DNA of 64,000 bases from Craterostigma plantagineum. Taxonomy: Eukaryota > Streptophyta > Magnoliopsida > Lamiales > Linderniaceae. The notes beneath the pieces are model-generated. The model did no database searches and was not told the origin of the DNA. It saw only the letters and a program-made list of their open reading frames with translations. The stretch is from positions 930,001 to 994,000 of the forward strand of contig JAPQWV010000124.1 in assembly GCA_027422505.1 (NCBI GenBank), in the 5' to 3' direction. Positions 48,230 to 58,714 of the stretch are shown here, one piece after another; positions within the stretch are counted from its first letter, which is position 1; each line of letters begins with the position of its first letter. Made by a program: the position numbers and the translations under genes.

Positions 48230-50846
48230 CTAAAAACCAATGGAGTCGTTCGCGGGAATTCGAGACTTGCACGATTGGCAAATGTAGCCTATAGAATCTG
48301 ATGGAGCTTCTGATTCGATTCCAGCGAGCTTAAACTCTGCTCTGCACCATACACACACAGTAAGATTGCTGCCCCCCTCTTCAATAGCACTGTCGAATAT
48401 ATTAGGTGCTCCTTCACAACCAACAAGGGGAGATCTCAATTCTAGCGCATCCATGGAACCATATTTAAGTTGGTCTATGCCATCAAGCCTTGAATCTCCA
48501 AATCCCATCGCATTCTCAAGATTCTGATTGGTGGCAGAAGGCTCATGCATTTCCTTGAAATAGCAAGTGGGCCGTTTCTTGTAGGAAAAATAGACGTTTT
48601 CTTTTGGAAACAGCAGATATCATTATAAAATCACAGGCTCTGACGAGCGATAGAAATTAGGTAAGTGCCCTATGCAACTGAAGATAATGCCTTGCCAGTG
48701 ATAACATTTCCACACGAATTAAATCTTAAGTTGAAATGCAAAAGCTTCAGTTAATCTGTGTGATGGTGGTTTTAGACTTTTAGTGCTAACGTCTAAAGCA
48801 CATACGTAAAAGACAATCATGATTACCTTAGTTAACGAAGAATCAGCAGATGGAAAAAACTGAAATGTGTGTATCTCATCGTCGAAAAGCATCTCTTCAA
48901 TGGCTAGACCAGGCGTAACTTCTACGCCGTCATTAAGTGGCTCAAAAGATCTGTCCCCATACTCTATATTGCTACCTTTTTGGATCCCACCTGACTCAGC
49001 ATGCATTAAGTCACTTAGGCAACCGATATCTGTTTGCATATTCGCGCTCCATGGACATTCATTGCTAACAACAGCATCGGCACCTGTTGGGGCTTCGCTG
49101 CACTGATCCAAATTTTCCTCGAGAAATCTATTTGCACTAGAATCTTCTGTATGAATATCCCTAGAATCAGAAGTTAATATTTCTTCGCTTTTTTTCGGCG
49201 TGGTATGAGTATTTTCTGAGCCCAACATAATTCCAGCATGATTTAATATTTCTGGCACACCAGCTCCAGCATCAAAACTTACGAACCCGGGATTTTGAGG
49301 AACCTCAAATAAACTATCAATCTTTAAGGACATTGAGGATCGCACATCCATCATTGAACTTTCAGAAGTTTGCTGGACATCAATTGGAATAACAAAGTCA
49401 TCAGAACATTTCCCATCTTCGATAAATGCATCTTCTTCAAGAGGGGTCCCAAATTCGTATCTTTTCGTCACCTTCTCATGAACTGACAACAGATGCTGCA
49501 AGTACATATTCTTTTCCTCAAAGGCCACATTGCACTTTAAACACTCAAAGATATCCTTAACATGAACTTCAGGAAGGTTATCTATGTTTTCCACAAAGCA
49601 ATCATTCTCCTGTTCATTGGAAACATAAATGGTCAATATTGAAAAGGTTACAGTACAGTTTCATGCTCTGCCTTACATTCTTTCCAGACGGACATGTAAT
49701 ACATTCTCCAATAAAAAATCTCATCGAAAATTAACAGGGTACATATGCCTACCTTTTCAGATGTACTATATGCCTGCTGAATGCTAGTCTTTTGATCTCT
49801 TTGATGTTCATCATCGTTCATGGCAAAATAGGATTTCAAAAAAGCTGCAACATCTTTACACGACAAAAAATGTTGTCCTGTAGGGCTGGAAAGAAGCAAT
49901 ATAACCATATAAGATGCCATTGAAGTGAACAACAGAAAAATTATGGCAATTAAACAGTATGACACAAACGGCGAATATTGTAAACTGTCAATTATTGACG
50001 GATAAAGGAAAATTTTATTTGCTGAAATGCAGATCAACCTAACAAATCTCCGGCAATATATCGAGACTCTATATTCCCGTCTCCTCAAGCCAAGCAACAC
50101 CTTCCAACCCACGGGAAACAAATCCCCAAACAACCCTGTATCAACATACTTCCTCTTCTTCCTTCTACTACACCATTCACCTTCCAAACCAGCCAAGAAC
50201 CCCAAAGCCCCCTCCTCAGTCTCCAAACCCATGGTCTTCCTCCCCAACTCCTCTTCGTAAACCCTATCGCCATCCCTCTCTAAAACTTCCAAATTAACTA
50301 CTTGACCCCTAAAGTTGCTCTTTTGAATCCAAATGCCCTACTCTCATTCTGCCTTTTCAAACTCAATTTCCCAGCTTTACCCAATCTCTTCCTTTTCCTC
50401 CCCACTTTGGCCTCCTCCAATCCTAATAACCCAAAATCATTCACATCCACCGGCGGCGGCGCCGCCTTCGGAGGAGAAGGCGGATTGAAGTTCCCGTCGA
50501 GAAAGTGTTTGAGGAAATGCACAATTGAGGCCGTGACGGCGTCGGAATTCGGGGTCTGGTTCTCCAATTGGGGTTTGAGATTAGGAAAGCGCGAGTGAGA
50601 CCGGCGGCTGTGGTGGAGGCGTCGGGAATAGGTCTGGCGACGACTTCCGGCCGATTCGTTGAATAGAGAGCGATCGATTTGAGGCGAGACGACGTCGTCT
50701 CGGCGCCCGACGTCGAAGAAGGCGTCCGACGAACGAGATAGGGCTTTGAGGTCGCGCTGGGTGAGGTAATTCAGGTCGACGCGTGTTAGAGCTTCGATGG
50801 TGATTCCGCCTCCGCACGGAGTCGGGCTCTCCGCTGTGATTGTCAT
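48230..50846 (-). CDS. MBD8: Methyl-CpG-binding-domain protein, MBD8-like
   Basis: Four exons (50039-50846, 49753-49885, 48827-49609, 48230-48553), about 682 aa after allowing one missing base. The N-terminus matches MBD8 style (VSPQIDRSLFNESAGSRRQT). The MBD-like fold spans the exon 1/2 boundary (FPVGWKVLLGLRRREYRVSI then CRRFVSPTGQHFLSCKDVAA). A single C2H2 finger follows (CLKCNVAFEEKNMYLQHLLS, ending VHEK). The C-terminus has Cys pairs (CVWC, CQSC). Exon 1 is one base short near 50337-50341: the frame before it and the frame carrying SNFRGQVVNLEVLERDGD differ by +1, and inserting one A (AGTAGGG to AGTAAGGG) restores continuity. MBD8 is a plant-specific, poorly characterised nuclear protein. 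The TAG stop overlaps a GTAACA donor, so an alternative C-terminus is possible. Confidence 0.83.
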
Positions 50847-51115
50847 CGGAGGACCGTCGGCGCAGCGTAGTGGAGGTGGAGAAGATATATCGAACTTAAC
50901 TAAATTTAATACCGATAGAAGATATAAATGTAGCTATTCAATACATATGTAATAACTAATAAGTGTCTTTAGAGCTACAAAGTGAGAAAGGAAATTTGTA
51001 TGTACACTAAATTGCCCGAATATATAAAAAAGCGTTGTTCTAAAAACTCTATAATAAAATATGCCGAAATATATTACAAAACCCAATTATTAAATTCTCA
51101 TTATTAACAAAATTG

Positions 51116-51488
51116 ATGGCTTGGAGTAATGAACCGCGTTACTTCTTCATTCTCTTCACCGTCGTCCTCTTTGCCCTAATTGCCTCTCATGACTGTAAGT
51201 TCGTCATTATAGAGACTAATTACTCTCTCTTTTTTTTTTATTTATAAGAATGAGTGATGATTAATTTATTATTTAAGCACAGGTCTTGAAATAGGGAAAA
51301 CAAACACTATTGTTGGGAGAAAAGAAGTTCATGGAGTGAGTTATAGTAATGATAAAATACATATTAGTCCGTGCTATCATGTGAAGCGATGTGGTGAAGG
51401 TGTTGTTACTTTTCCTGATTGTTATTGCTGCTTAGGGGGTTCTTGTTATCTAAACGAGCCTACATGCCTTGAATTTTGTGGAAAATAA
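51116..51488 (+). CDS. Small secreted cysteine-rich peptide, EMBRYO SURROUNDING FACTOR 1 (ESF1)-like
   Basis: Two exons (51116-51194, 51283-51488) give 94 aa, too small for simple ORF calling. The N-terminus is a signal peptide (RYFFILFTVVLFALIAS). The mature domain has eight cysteines, spaced C-x5-C-x9-C-x-C-C-x4-C-x6-C-x3-C, ending FCGK just before the stop. The intron has GTAAGT and CACAG sites, in phase. The single-intron layout after the signal peptide is typical of plant cysteine-rich peptides. The Cys pattern resembles ESF1/maternally-derived-peptide and defensin-like families. Function (embryo signalling versus defence) cannot be told from sequence. Confidence 0.75.
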
Positions 51489-52472
51489 TTTACATAATAA
51501 TAGTAAAATATATCATATGCTGGCTCGACTATTGTATTTATTCAAGACTCTAAAGATCGATATGGGACATTGAGAAAAATAACAAATATATGCAATGAAA
51601 AGGCTAACAAAAACAAAGGGCATATTTGCTTGAGATCATCTCCAATGGATACTCAAAAAAAATTATAAAGTTCTCCAACCATATACCAAACGCAAATTCA
51701 AAATGCGTTTTCATCGTCTCTCCTGTTTTATTATCCCAAAAGATGAGTTTGACGTTTAAAAATTAGAATCTATACCCTTTTTTATTTTAGTTAGTAAAGT
51801 AAAATAAGAAAAATATAGGACTCATGTTACTAATAATTTTTTTATGCTTTTTCTATTTAAAAATATTGAGTTTATTATTAATTGTGTAAAATTATTTTTC
51901 GCAATCGAATTTAAAATATTAGTGTGATCTAATTTGTAAAGTTGTAATTTCGTGGGCAATATTAAAAAATCGGGTAGAAGAGAATATAAGATAATGGTCT
52001 TTTCCGTTTGAGAATTGGCTTGTCGGTTTGAGAAGAATTACTGTATTTTGAATTTGAGAATGAGTTTGGGTTTGAGAATGCGTTTTTCAGTTGGAGATGG
52101 TCCGAAATAAGAGGATGTTGAAGTGGCTTGTAAGAAAACTAAAAAGTTATGTAAAGTAAGGAATATGTCTAATTTATACTGACGGATTATCAGTTGAAAA
52201 ATAACGTCTTAAAGGCTGCTAATTAAAAAAAGTAACATTAAAAAACTAATTGTGTAGGTTTTGAATTCACCAAATAATTTATAATCATCGTAAAATATCT
52301 GGTTTCAACATGTAGGTTCGCTAACTTCGGTAGAATATCAGTTATAGACAATGGATTTAAATCTTTATACTGAATAAGGAACACGATTTAATTCATCTGT
52401 GATTTATCTTCACTTTTCACATAACATACTATTTTTGCAAAAATGATCTACAGAAAAATAATAAATTAAAAT
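51489..52472. other. AT-rich intergenic region
   Basis: No gene, no clear terminal repeats. Nothing recognised apart from AT-rich low-complexity DNA. Confidence 0.4.
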
Positions 52473-52557
52473 TCCGACCTGCCGGATTCGAACCAGCGAC
52501 CTAAGGATGTCCGTTAACTTCTACAGTCCTCCGCTCTACCAACTGAGCTAAGGTCGG
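52473..52557 (-). tRNA. tRNA-Tyr (GUA) with a 12-nt intron
   Basis: The minus strand reads CCGACCT...AGGTCGG with a 7-bp acceptor stem and A73. It has D-arm GCTCAGTTGGTAGAGC and T-arm GCTGGTTCGAATCCGGC. The anticodon loop is CTGTAG/A, with the intron (AAGTTAACGGAC) inserted one base after GTA, the canonical position and typical of plant tRNA-Tyr. Removing it leaves 73 nt. A T-run follows the 3' end for Pol III termination. Confidence 0.96.
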
Positions 52558-52825
52558 TTTTTGTCATTACATAATTAAAATAAATCATCTATCACAAAAA
52601 CTAAAACCCAATCTTAATAGTTGAATTAGAAGACATAAGCCACATAATTTCACACAATAAACCTTTTATAACTTTTCCGAATTCATCATAATCAGTTATG
52701 CATCACACTTCAACAGTGACAATCCCAGATCAACACTTCTAATAATTTGCTTCACCACATACTAAAAATACTATTACAACAACGATCATCATTCATTCAT
52801 CTCCACCTTCATCTCTCAGCTCCCA

Positions 52826-54336
52826 TCACGAAAAACGAATCGAAAAACCGTTCTTCGTAGCGACAAAGTTCGAAGGCGCAAACTCCTCAGAATCCGAGTC
52901 TCCGTCGTCCCATTTGAAAGAGCTATCGCCGTCATCGAACGCTTCGTTGTTGCAACACTTGGCAGGGATTCTCAACTCGGACAATGGGGATGGCAAAGGT
53001 TCATCGCTAAAATACTTATCACCGAGCAATTCGATAGCACTCGCCCTCGTCGAAGGATCAAAGCACATAAGCTTCTTAACAATACGAATCTCATCAATCG
53101 AACGATTCGAAAGGCAAGTTTCGATCCCAATTGGCTTTTCTACACTAGGAAATGAGATTATTTTATAGTCGGGCAGATCAACACACCTTGGCCACACCTC
53201 TTCGGTTAAATTCCCGAGGACGCTGAAGATTTTCCCCAGCTGATCGATGTCTGAAACTCCTGGGAATATGGGTTTGAGGCTCATAAGCTCAGCAAAGATG
53301 CAACCAAGGGACCAAAGATCGATTGCTAGGCCATAGTTTGTGGAGCCGTAGAGTAGTTCAGGGGCTCGAAACCATCGAGTCCCTACACAAGAGGTTAGCG
53401 GTACGATCCCATTGGCTCGAGCCTCTTCAGCTTCGTAAGAATAAGAGTGCTGATAAGGGTCTTCTTCTAAATCACTCGTGTAGCAAGTGGCAAGGCATGA
53501 ATTGGCTCCATCATGGCTTAAAGTGTCTCCTTCGACAACGTTGTTGAAGAACTCATCGGTCGTTGCGAGTTCATCTTCTTTCTTGCCTATCTCTGTTTGC
53601 TTTTGAATGAATCGATTGCCTGGTATGGGAACTTCGACTGGTCGACTATCAGAAAGATTTTGCTCGCCCTCGCCCGTGAAACCCTGTGCATCGAGTATCC
53701 TAGCCTAATTTTCAACGAGCAAGCATAGCGAAGCAACGATTGAAGCTCAGATATGGAACACTTGCAAACGCTTGTAATGAAAGCACAAAAGAAATCAATC
53801 AAAGCATAGACTGGATATATTAGGGCACAAACCTGACCAAAATCAGCAATCTTAAGCAGTCCATCTTCCGAAATCAACAGATTGGAAGGCTTTAGGTCAC
53901 GATGCACAACACAATTTCGATGGCAGGCGTCGACGCCCCTCAATATCTGAACCATCCACTGCTTAAGCTCCCCGATTCTCATCCCACCATCCCAATCGTT
54001 CTTCGCAGCTTCGATCACGGAGGTCAGATCTGTGGGAAGGTACTCGAGGACCAAGACGGCGTCCTCGTCGTCGCTGAAGAAATACTCGTGTAGGGTTACG
54101 ACGTTGGGATTGTTCTGCAAGATCTGAAGGGCTTCTATCTCTCTGAACGCTGATTGGTAGTCGTGGACCTCCTTGAGCGCCACCACGACGGAATCCGACC
54201 GGCGTACGGCGCGGTAGACGTCGGAATAAGCGCCGGACCCGATGCACTCGAGGATTTGGTACTTTGACGTGATTTCTCGGCGAGAGTGGATGCTCCAGCC
54301 CTTGGAAGAGGATTGGGGCTCTCCTTCTTCCTCCAT
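52826..54336 (-). CDS. CDKF-1: Cyclin-dependent kinase F-1 (CDK-activating kinase kinase)
   Basis: Two exons (53833-54336 and 52826-53704) give 460 aa with the frame intact. Glycine loop IGSGAYSDVY, Lys in VALKEV, HRDLKPSN catalytic loop and DFG (residues 165-167). The activation segment is unusually long: ~115 residues lie between DFG and APE, rich in acidic residues and Ser. This insertion is the hallmark of plant CDKF;1. The T-loop Thr lies in SCVGTRWFRAPE (about residue 277). CDKF;1 phosphorylates the T-loop of CDKD-class CAKs and the CTD network. The acidic tail (WDDGDSDSEEFAP) also fits the family. Confidence 0.94.
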
Positions 54337-54987
54337 TGGTGGTTTTGCAATGGGTAGTATCGTAAGAGATGAGCAGTGTTTCTTTTCTTCTCTTTCTTGG
54401 ATGGATCGATCAACTCAGACTTTTTCTTTTTCTTTTCCTTTTTCTCTTTTCTTTTTCCTAAAAAAACTGTGACCTGATTCCTGAATCTTATTTCTAAATT
54501 CCAGAAAAAAATGTTGCCAATAAACATTAACGATTCATTCTTGAAATTATCGTTTGAAAAAAAAATCGTTCTATGTTCATTAAGTACTTCTATTTTTTCA
54601 AATACGTTCATTAATTACTGAGTAGTTTTCAGAGATGTTCATTTATAACTAATATAAATCATGTAAAGACTAAAGACCTCATAAGTGAAGGGAAAAAATC
54701 CCATATTGTAAGATAGACTATAAATAAATCAATTTAAATTATGATATATTTCCCCTAAATTTGAATTAAGTGAAATAATCATTGAAGAAATATATATTCG
54801 TTCTTAATCGAGATTCAGTGCCACAAGAAAATAAATAAATAAATAAACAAGCAGAGATATGTACATGCATATTTGTTATTACAAAGTAAAAAGTATACAA
54901 AATTGTAATAATGTACATAGAACCAAAAGTAAATATGTTACAAGAAGCATATACTTTCTAATAATTAACAGTAGTATACTTTGTGAT
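54337..54987. other. CDKF;1 upstream region and 3' flank of the hydrolase
   Basis: A pyrimidine-rich tract at about 54415-54465 (plus strand) lies in the CDKF;1 leader. The remainder is AT-rich with no gene. Confidence 0.4.
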
Positions 54988-57629
54988 TCAAACGGTGAAC
55001 CAGAAAGTAGTCTTGCGTTGATTAGATGAGTGCGTACAACTATGATCACTGTTATTACCAACAAGAAATCTTTTTAAATGTTTCGCGAATTCCCTCGGCT
55101 TCTCAATATTCACAGCATGCCCAGCGTGTTTAATAATCACTAATTTCGCATTATCTCCTATGTGCCTGCAAAATAAATACATACATAAAATCGTAAACCG
55201 AATTAAAAAAAGAAATTGTAGAAAGTATAAAACTAGCCAATGGAACTGCCACTTCTGATTAGAACCCGTATGTTTTTAAGACTATATATATAAATCAACG
55301 GTCAAGATCTAGCGATTGTTGAAATCGATTGCACGTTTGGTTCGTAGGTTTATATTTAGAGGGTACAGACGATTAAGGTTCATATAAAAATAATTGATGA
55401 ATATAAAATAAAATGTGTGTTTGGTTCGTGGGATTTAATAAACATTTAAACCCGGTGGGATGGGATTAAAGCAAGATTATATAAACCCATGATTTATTTA
55501 TACCTACGGACCAAACACTTGAACATGTGCTAAAAACACGCTTAAAATAGCTAAAACCCAACCAAACAGGCACGAGTATATTAAAATATGTAATTAGAAC
55601 TGTCAGTTCTGATTTGACACTGCGTTTTTTAATTGTCAAATCAACGGCCAGGATTTCATGACCGTCGGAAATCAAGTGATCAGCTTATTGGTCGTCTAAA
55701 ACCTAGTCGTTAGAACTTTTTGAGTTATGGCTACAACCAAAGTTTAGACATTTTTTTCTTTCCAAAAGTTTAAAACCGTAATTGGAATTGTAAATCGACC
55801 ATTTCAAACTACAGACTGATCAAACACGTGTATGATTCATTGAACACATATAATTCTTACCTTTTAAGCCTGTGTGCTAAATCCACCGGAAAAATTTTAT
55901 CCTGTTCTCCCCATATAATCAACGCCGGCTATAATCACGAAAAATCGAAAAGAAAAATCACAAAATCAAGCATAGCTTGTATGCATACTATAAACAAACT
56001 AACTCATAAACTATTGAACACTCACCTGATTTATATGAGGAATTTTAGCAAGATTCCTATCCCTAGTCAAGGCATGAATGAGCTCCCTCTTCTCATTTAC
56101 ATTATTCGTACAAAAAACCTGGGAAATGAATACATATATCATTCTCACAAGTTCAATAATGTGATTCAACATATATTAGGCCCTGTCTTTCCTACCCAAT
56201 TAGATACATCCCAACTATCAATAAAAATGTGACATGTGTTGTTTGTATTTAGTGAAACAAACGATGTGTTTTAATATGGTTGTGTTAGTATGTGATGTGC
56301 CACATGTCACTTTTTTAATGGTGTTGGGTTATACCCAATTGGGTAGGAAAGAGAAAACCACATATATATATATAAATTAAAACATCACACTATTCTTAAA
56401 AAAATATATTCTCACGTCGATGTAGTCGGAAAGAAAGCACGACGGGACGACCTTGACGGGCCTTACGAAGGCGAACTTCATGAGCTCTCTCAGTTTCTCG
56501 GGCGTTTGGGGCATAAGTATGTTCGCCACCTCGTCGACGTCCGAGACCTCGAATAGCCCTTGAGTTAAGTCCCTCTCCTCTAAGCAAACGCCCGTACAGA
56601 ACAAAACGACCTTCTCGACGCACTCAGGGAACTGTGCGGACATGCTGTATGCTACGAACCCACCGTAGCTTATCCCGACGAGGCTCATCTTCTCCACGCC
56701 GTGTAAGGTCATCAAGCTCCTCACGCATTGCGCCTGTTCCGATGATACTTTTTCGAATAAGCATAATCCACGTTTTTTTCGCGGTTATTTTGTAGATTGT
56801 AAGTTTCCAACGATTTCGCCTTTTTTTCGAAACCTTTTGATCGTCTGCTCTTGTTCCGGCTTGCGATTTAAGCACACAAACTTTTAAAATTTGAATAAGT
56901 CCTCAATACGCTGGACAGAAACCTAATTTTGTCCCTAGATAGCTTCAGTTTTGAATGTTCACGTGCTTAAATTGCAACTACATAAATTAGATTTCCTGAA
57001 ACTGTCAAATGGATTTTGACCCCAAATAAAGCAACTCCGACTCTATGAAGGATTTATCAATGAATTATTTGGCATGTAGGGATCATGCGCCAAACTCCTT
57101 CCAAAAGTAGGCGCCAGTCCTCGTGTCCTAAATTTCTTCTATTTTAAAAAATAGTATCATTAAATTGCTACTCCTTAAATTTCATGATGTTGAATCGCTA
57201 CTCCTAACTCTGCGTAGTTAGTCTATTTACAAATCTACTAAACTTAGACAAATAACAAATATACATATAAATGTATTTCCATTTTTAAGATATATATACT
57301 AATTTGTTTTTGTACCTGAAAGTCCTCGCTCCGTTCGGGCCTGGTGGTCCACGAATCCCCGAAGAAGAGAAGGTCGGGTACGTAAATGTTGAATCGAGGC
57401 ATCAAATGTCGGAGGAGATTGCCGTACTGCCACATGGCGTTGGCACCGAAGCCGTGGACCAATATGAGGTTAGGTTGTACGATTTGTGCGATTTCGGTAC
57501 CCAACAGTGCATCGTCGTGCCGCCGTCGTTTAGGTCGTTCTTCACCGATTTAAGGCCCGAATAAGAGAAGAAGCTTCTGTAGAAGAAATCCGCCGAGCCC
57601 GTGAAGCTCAACCGCTTTATCGGCAACAT
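54988..57629 (-). CDS. Alpha/beta-hydrolase fold protein (monoacylglycerol-lipase/epoxide-hydrolase-like)
   Basis: Five exons (57316-57629, 56416-56733, 56026-56118, 55861-55928, 54988-55165), about 323 aa if one missing base is allowed. The oxyanion region is NLILVHGFGANAMWQ. The nucleophile Ser is in GISYGGF, Asp in IIWGEQDKIFP, and His in KHAGHAVNIEKP, a complete catalytic triad. It resembles the plant family of Arabidopsis At4g33180/At4g36610 (recalled). Substrate unknown. Exon 1 is one base short near 57475-57480: coding reads KSHKSYN in one frame and PNLILVHG in the next, and AAC to AAAC rejoins them. Introns carry at least two MITE-like inverted repeats. Confidence 0.87.
55331..55575. 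mobile_element. Possible MITE in hydrolase intron 4
   Basis: Inverted ends: GCACGTTTGGTTCGTAGGTT on the left against the reverse complement of AACCCAACCAAACAGGCAC on the right. Nested GTTTGG/CCAAAC arms occur near 55418-55428 and 55510-55518. No target duplication was confirmed. Confidence 0.5.
56187..56351. mobile_element. Short MITE-like inverted repeat in hydrolase intron 2
   Basis: CTTTCCTACCCAATT at the left is mirrored by AATTGGGTAGGAAAG at the right, with CATCCCAAC/GTTGGGTTATA inside. About 165 bp, non-coding. Confidence 0.65.
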
Positions 57630-58714
57630 TTTTTTTCCTACAATGTTGTTAGATCATTGAGATGTAATAATGTTCATATTTGTTGAACATGTTCTTCGTG
57701 GGTGTAGATTTATTGCTATACATGATTCCCACGTTCAAAAGTCGATGATGTTGGTCCAAATTTTATATAGATTATGAAGATGTTCTCTATATGAAACGGT
57801 CTTCCTTCGGATGGATTTGAGTTTGTATTTTATCTTTTTGATGCGTGATTTTAGAAGGAGAAGAAAGAACAACATGAATGTGAGGTTATCAATTATCAAC
57901 GTGAATGCCATCAAATTGATATAATACTAGTTTTACCCGAATGCACGATATTACGTAATGGTAATTATTATATGTTACTAAATTATTAAATTCATGTTTG
58001 ATAATGGATAGTTATTGTGTAATTAACATGTGTTAGTTGATTTTTTTTTAAAATTTTTGTTATTTAATTTATTTTTAAAATTAAGGAAGACGTGTCAGAG
58101 GACACCTATATTTCTATAATTATATTAGATAATCACATTCCATATAATATAATAAACCTTAAAATTCAATAGACATTCTTTTAATTAATTATTAATTATA
58201 ATTTAGACCTAATATATATACCCGCCATAACACCGATAATAATAGATTTAGGCTGACTCGAAAAATAAGATCATGTTTTAGGCTTCGAAAGTTTAGGCTA
58301 AAGCCTAGTTTTTTTTTCAACTCTAATATTTTGGAATAGGAATTTGACAGCTCATTAATTAAACAATAATAAGTGAATATCAGAATTTAATTATTAAACT
58401 AATTAATGCGAAGGCAAGCTCAAAAGTCAAAACTTAGTCTACTACGTAAGACTTGGCCCAAAAAAAAGTCTACTACCGTCACCGTTGCCCATTCTATCAA
58501 ATTAAATCCTAACTTAGGAAAACGAAATTTATGTTTTGGAGATTCTGAGAACTCTTACAAACTGGTCAAAGAAGATTTCATGAAAATTAGGTCACGAAGG
58601 TTTTGATAACCCTCCCCAGAAAGTGCTCGAACGTTAATTCTTGATTGATTAGAGGAACTGAGAGACCATCTGTCTCTGATTGACGGTTTGATTTACCAAT
58701 AGATAATCGTGGAA
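57630..58714. other. Divergent intergenic region between the hydrolase and UBP3/4
   Basis: About 1.1 kb between two divergent start codons, containing the second copy of a dispersed repeat (about 57921-58130). No gene seen. Confidence 0.45.
57921..58130 (+). repeat. Dispersed AT-rich repeat, copy 2
   Basis: Begins TTTTACCCGAATGCACGATA and ends GACACCTATATTTCTATAAT, matching the copy at 25632-25829 at both ends. Confidence 0.5.
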
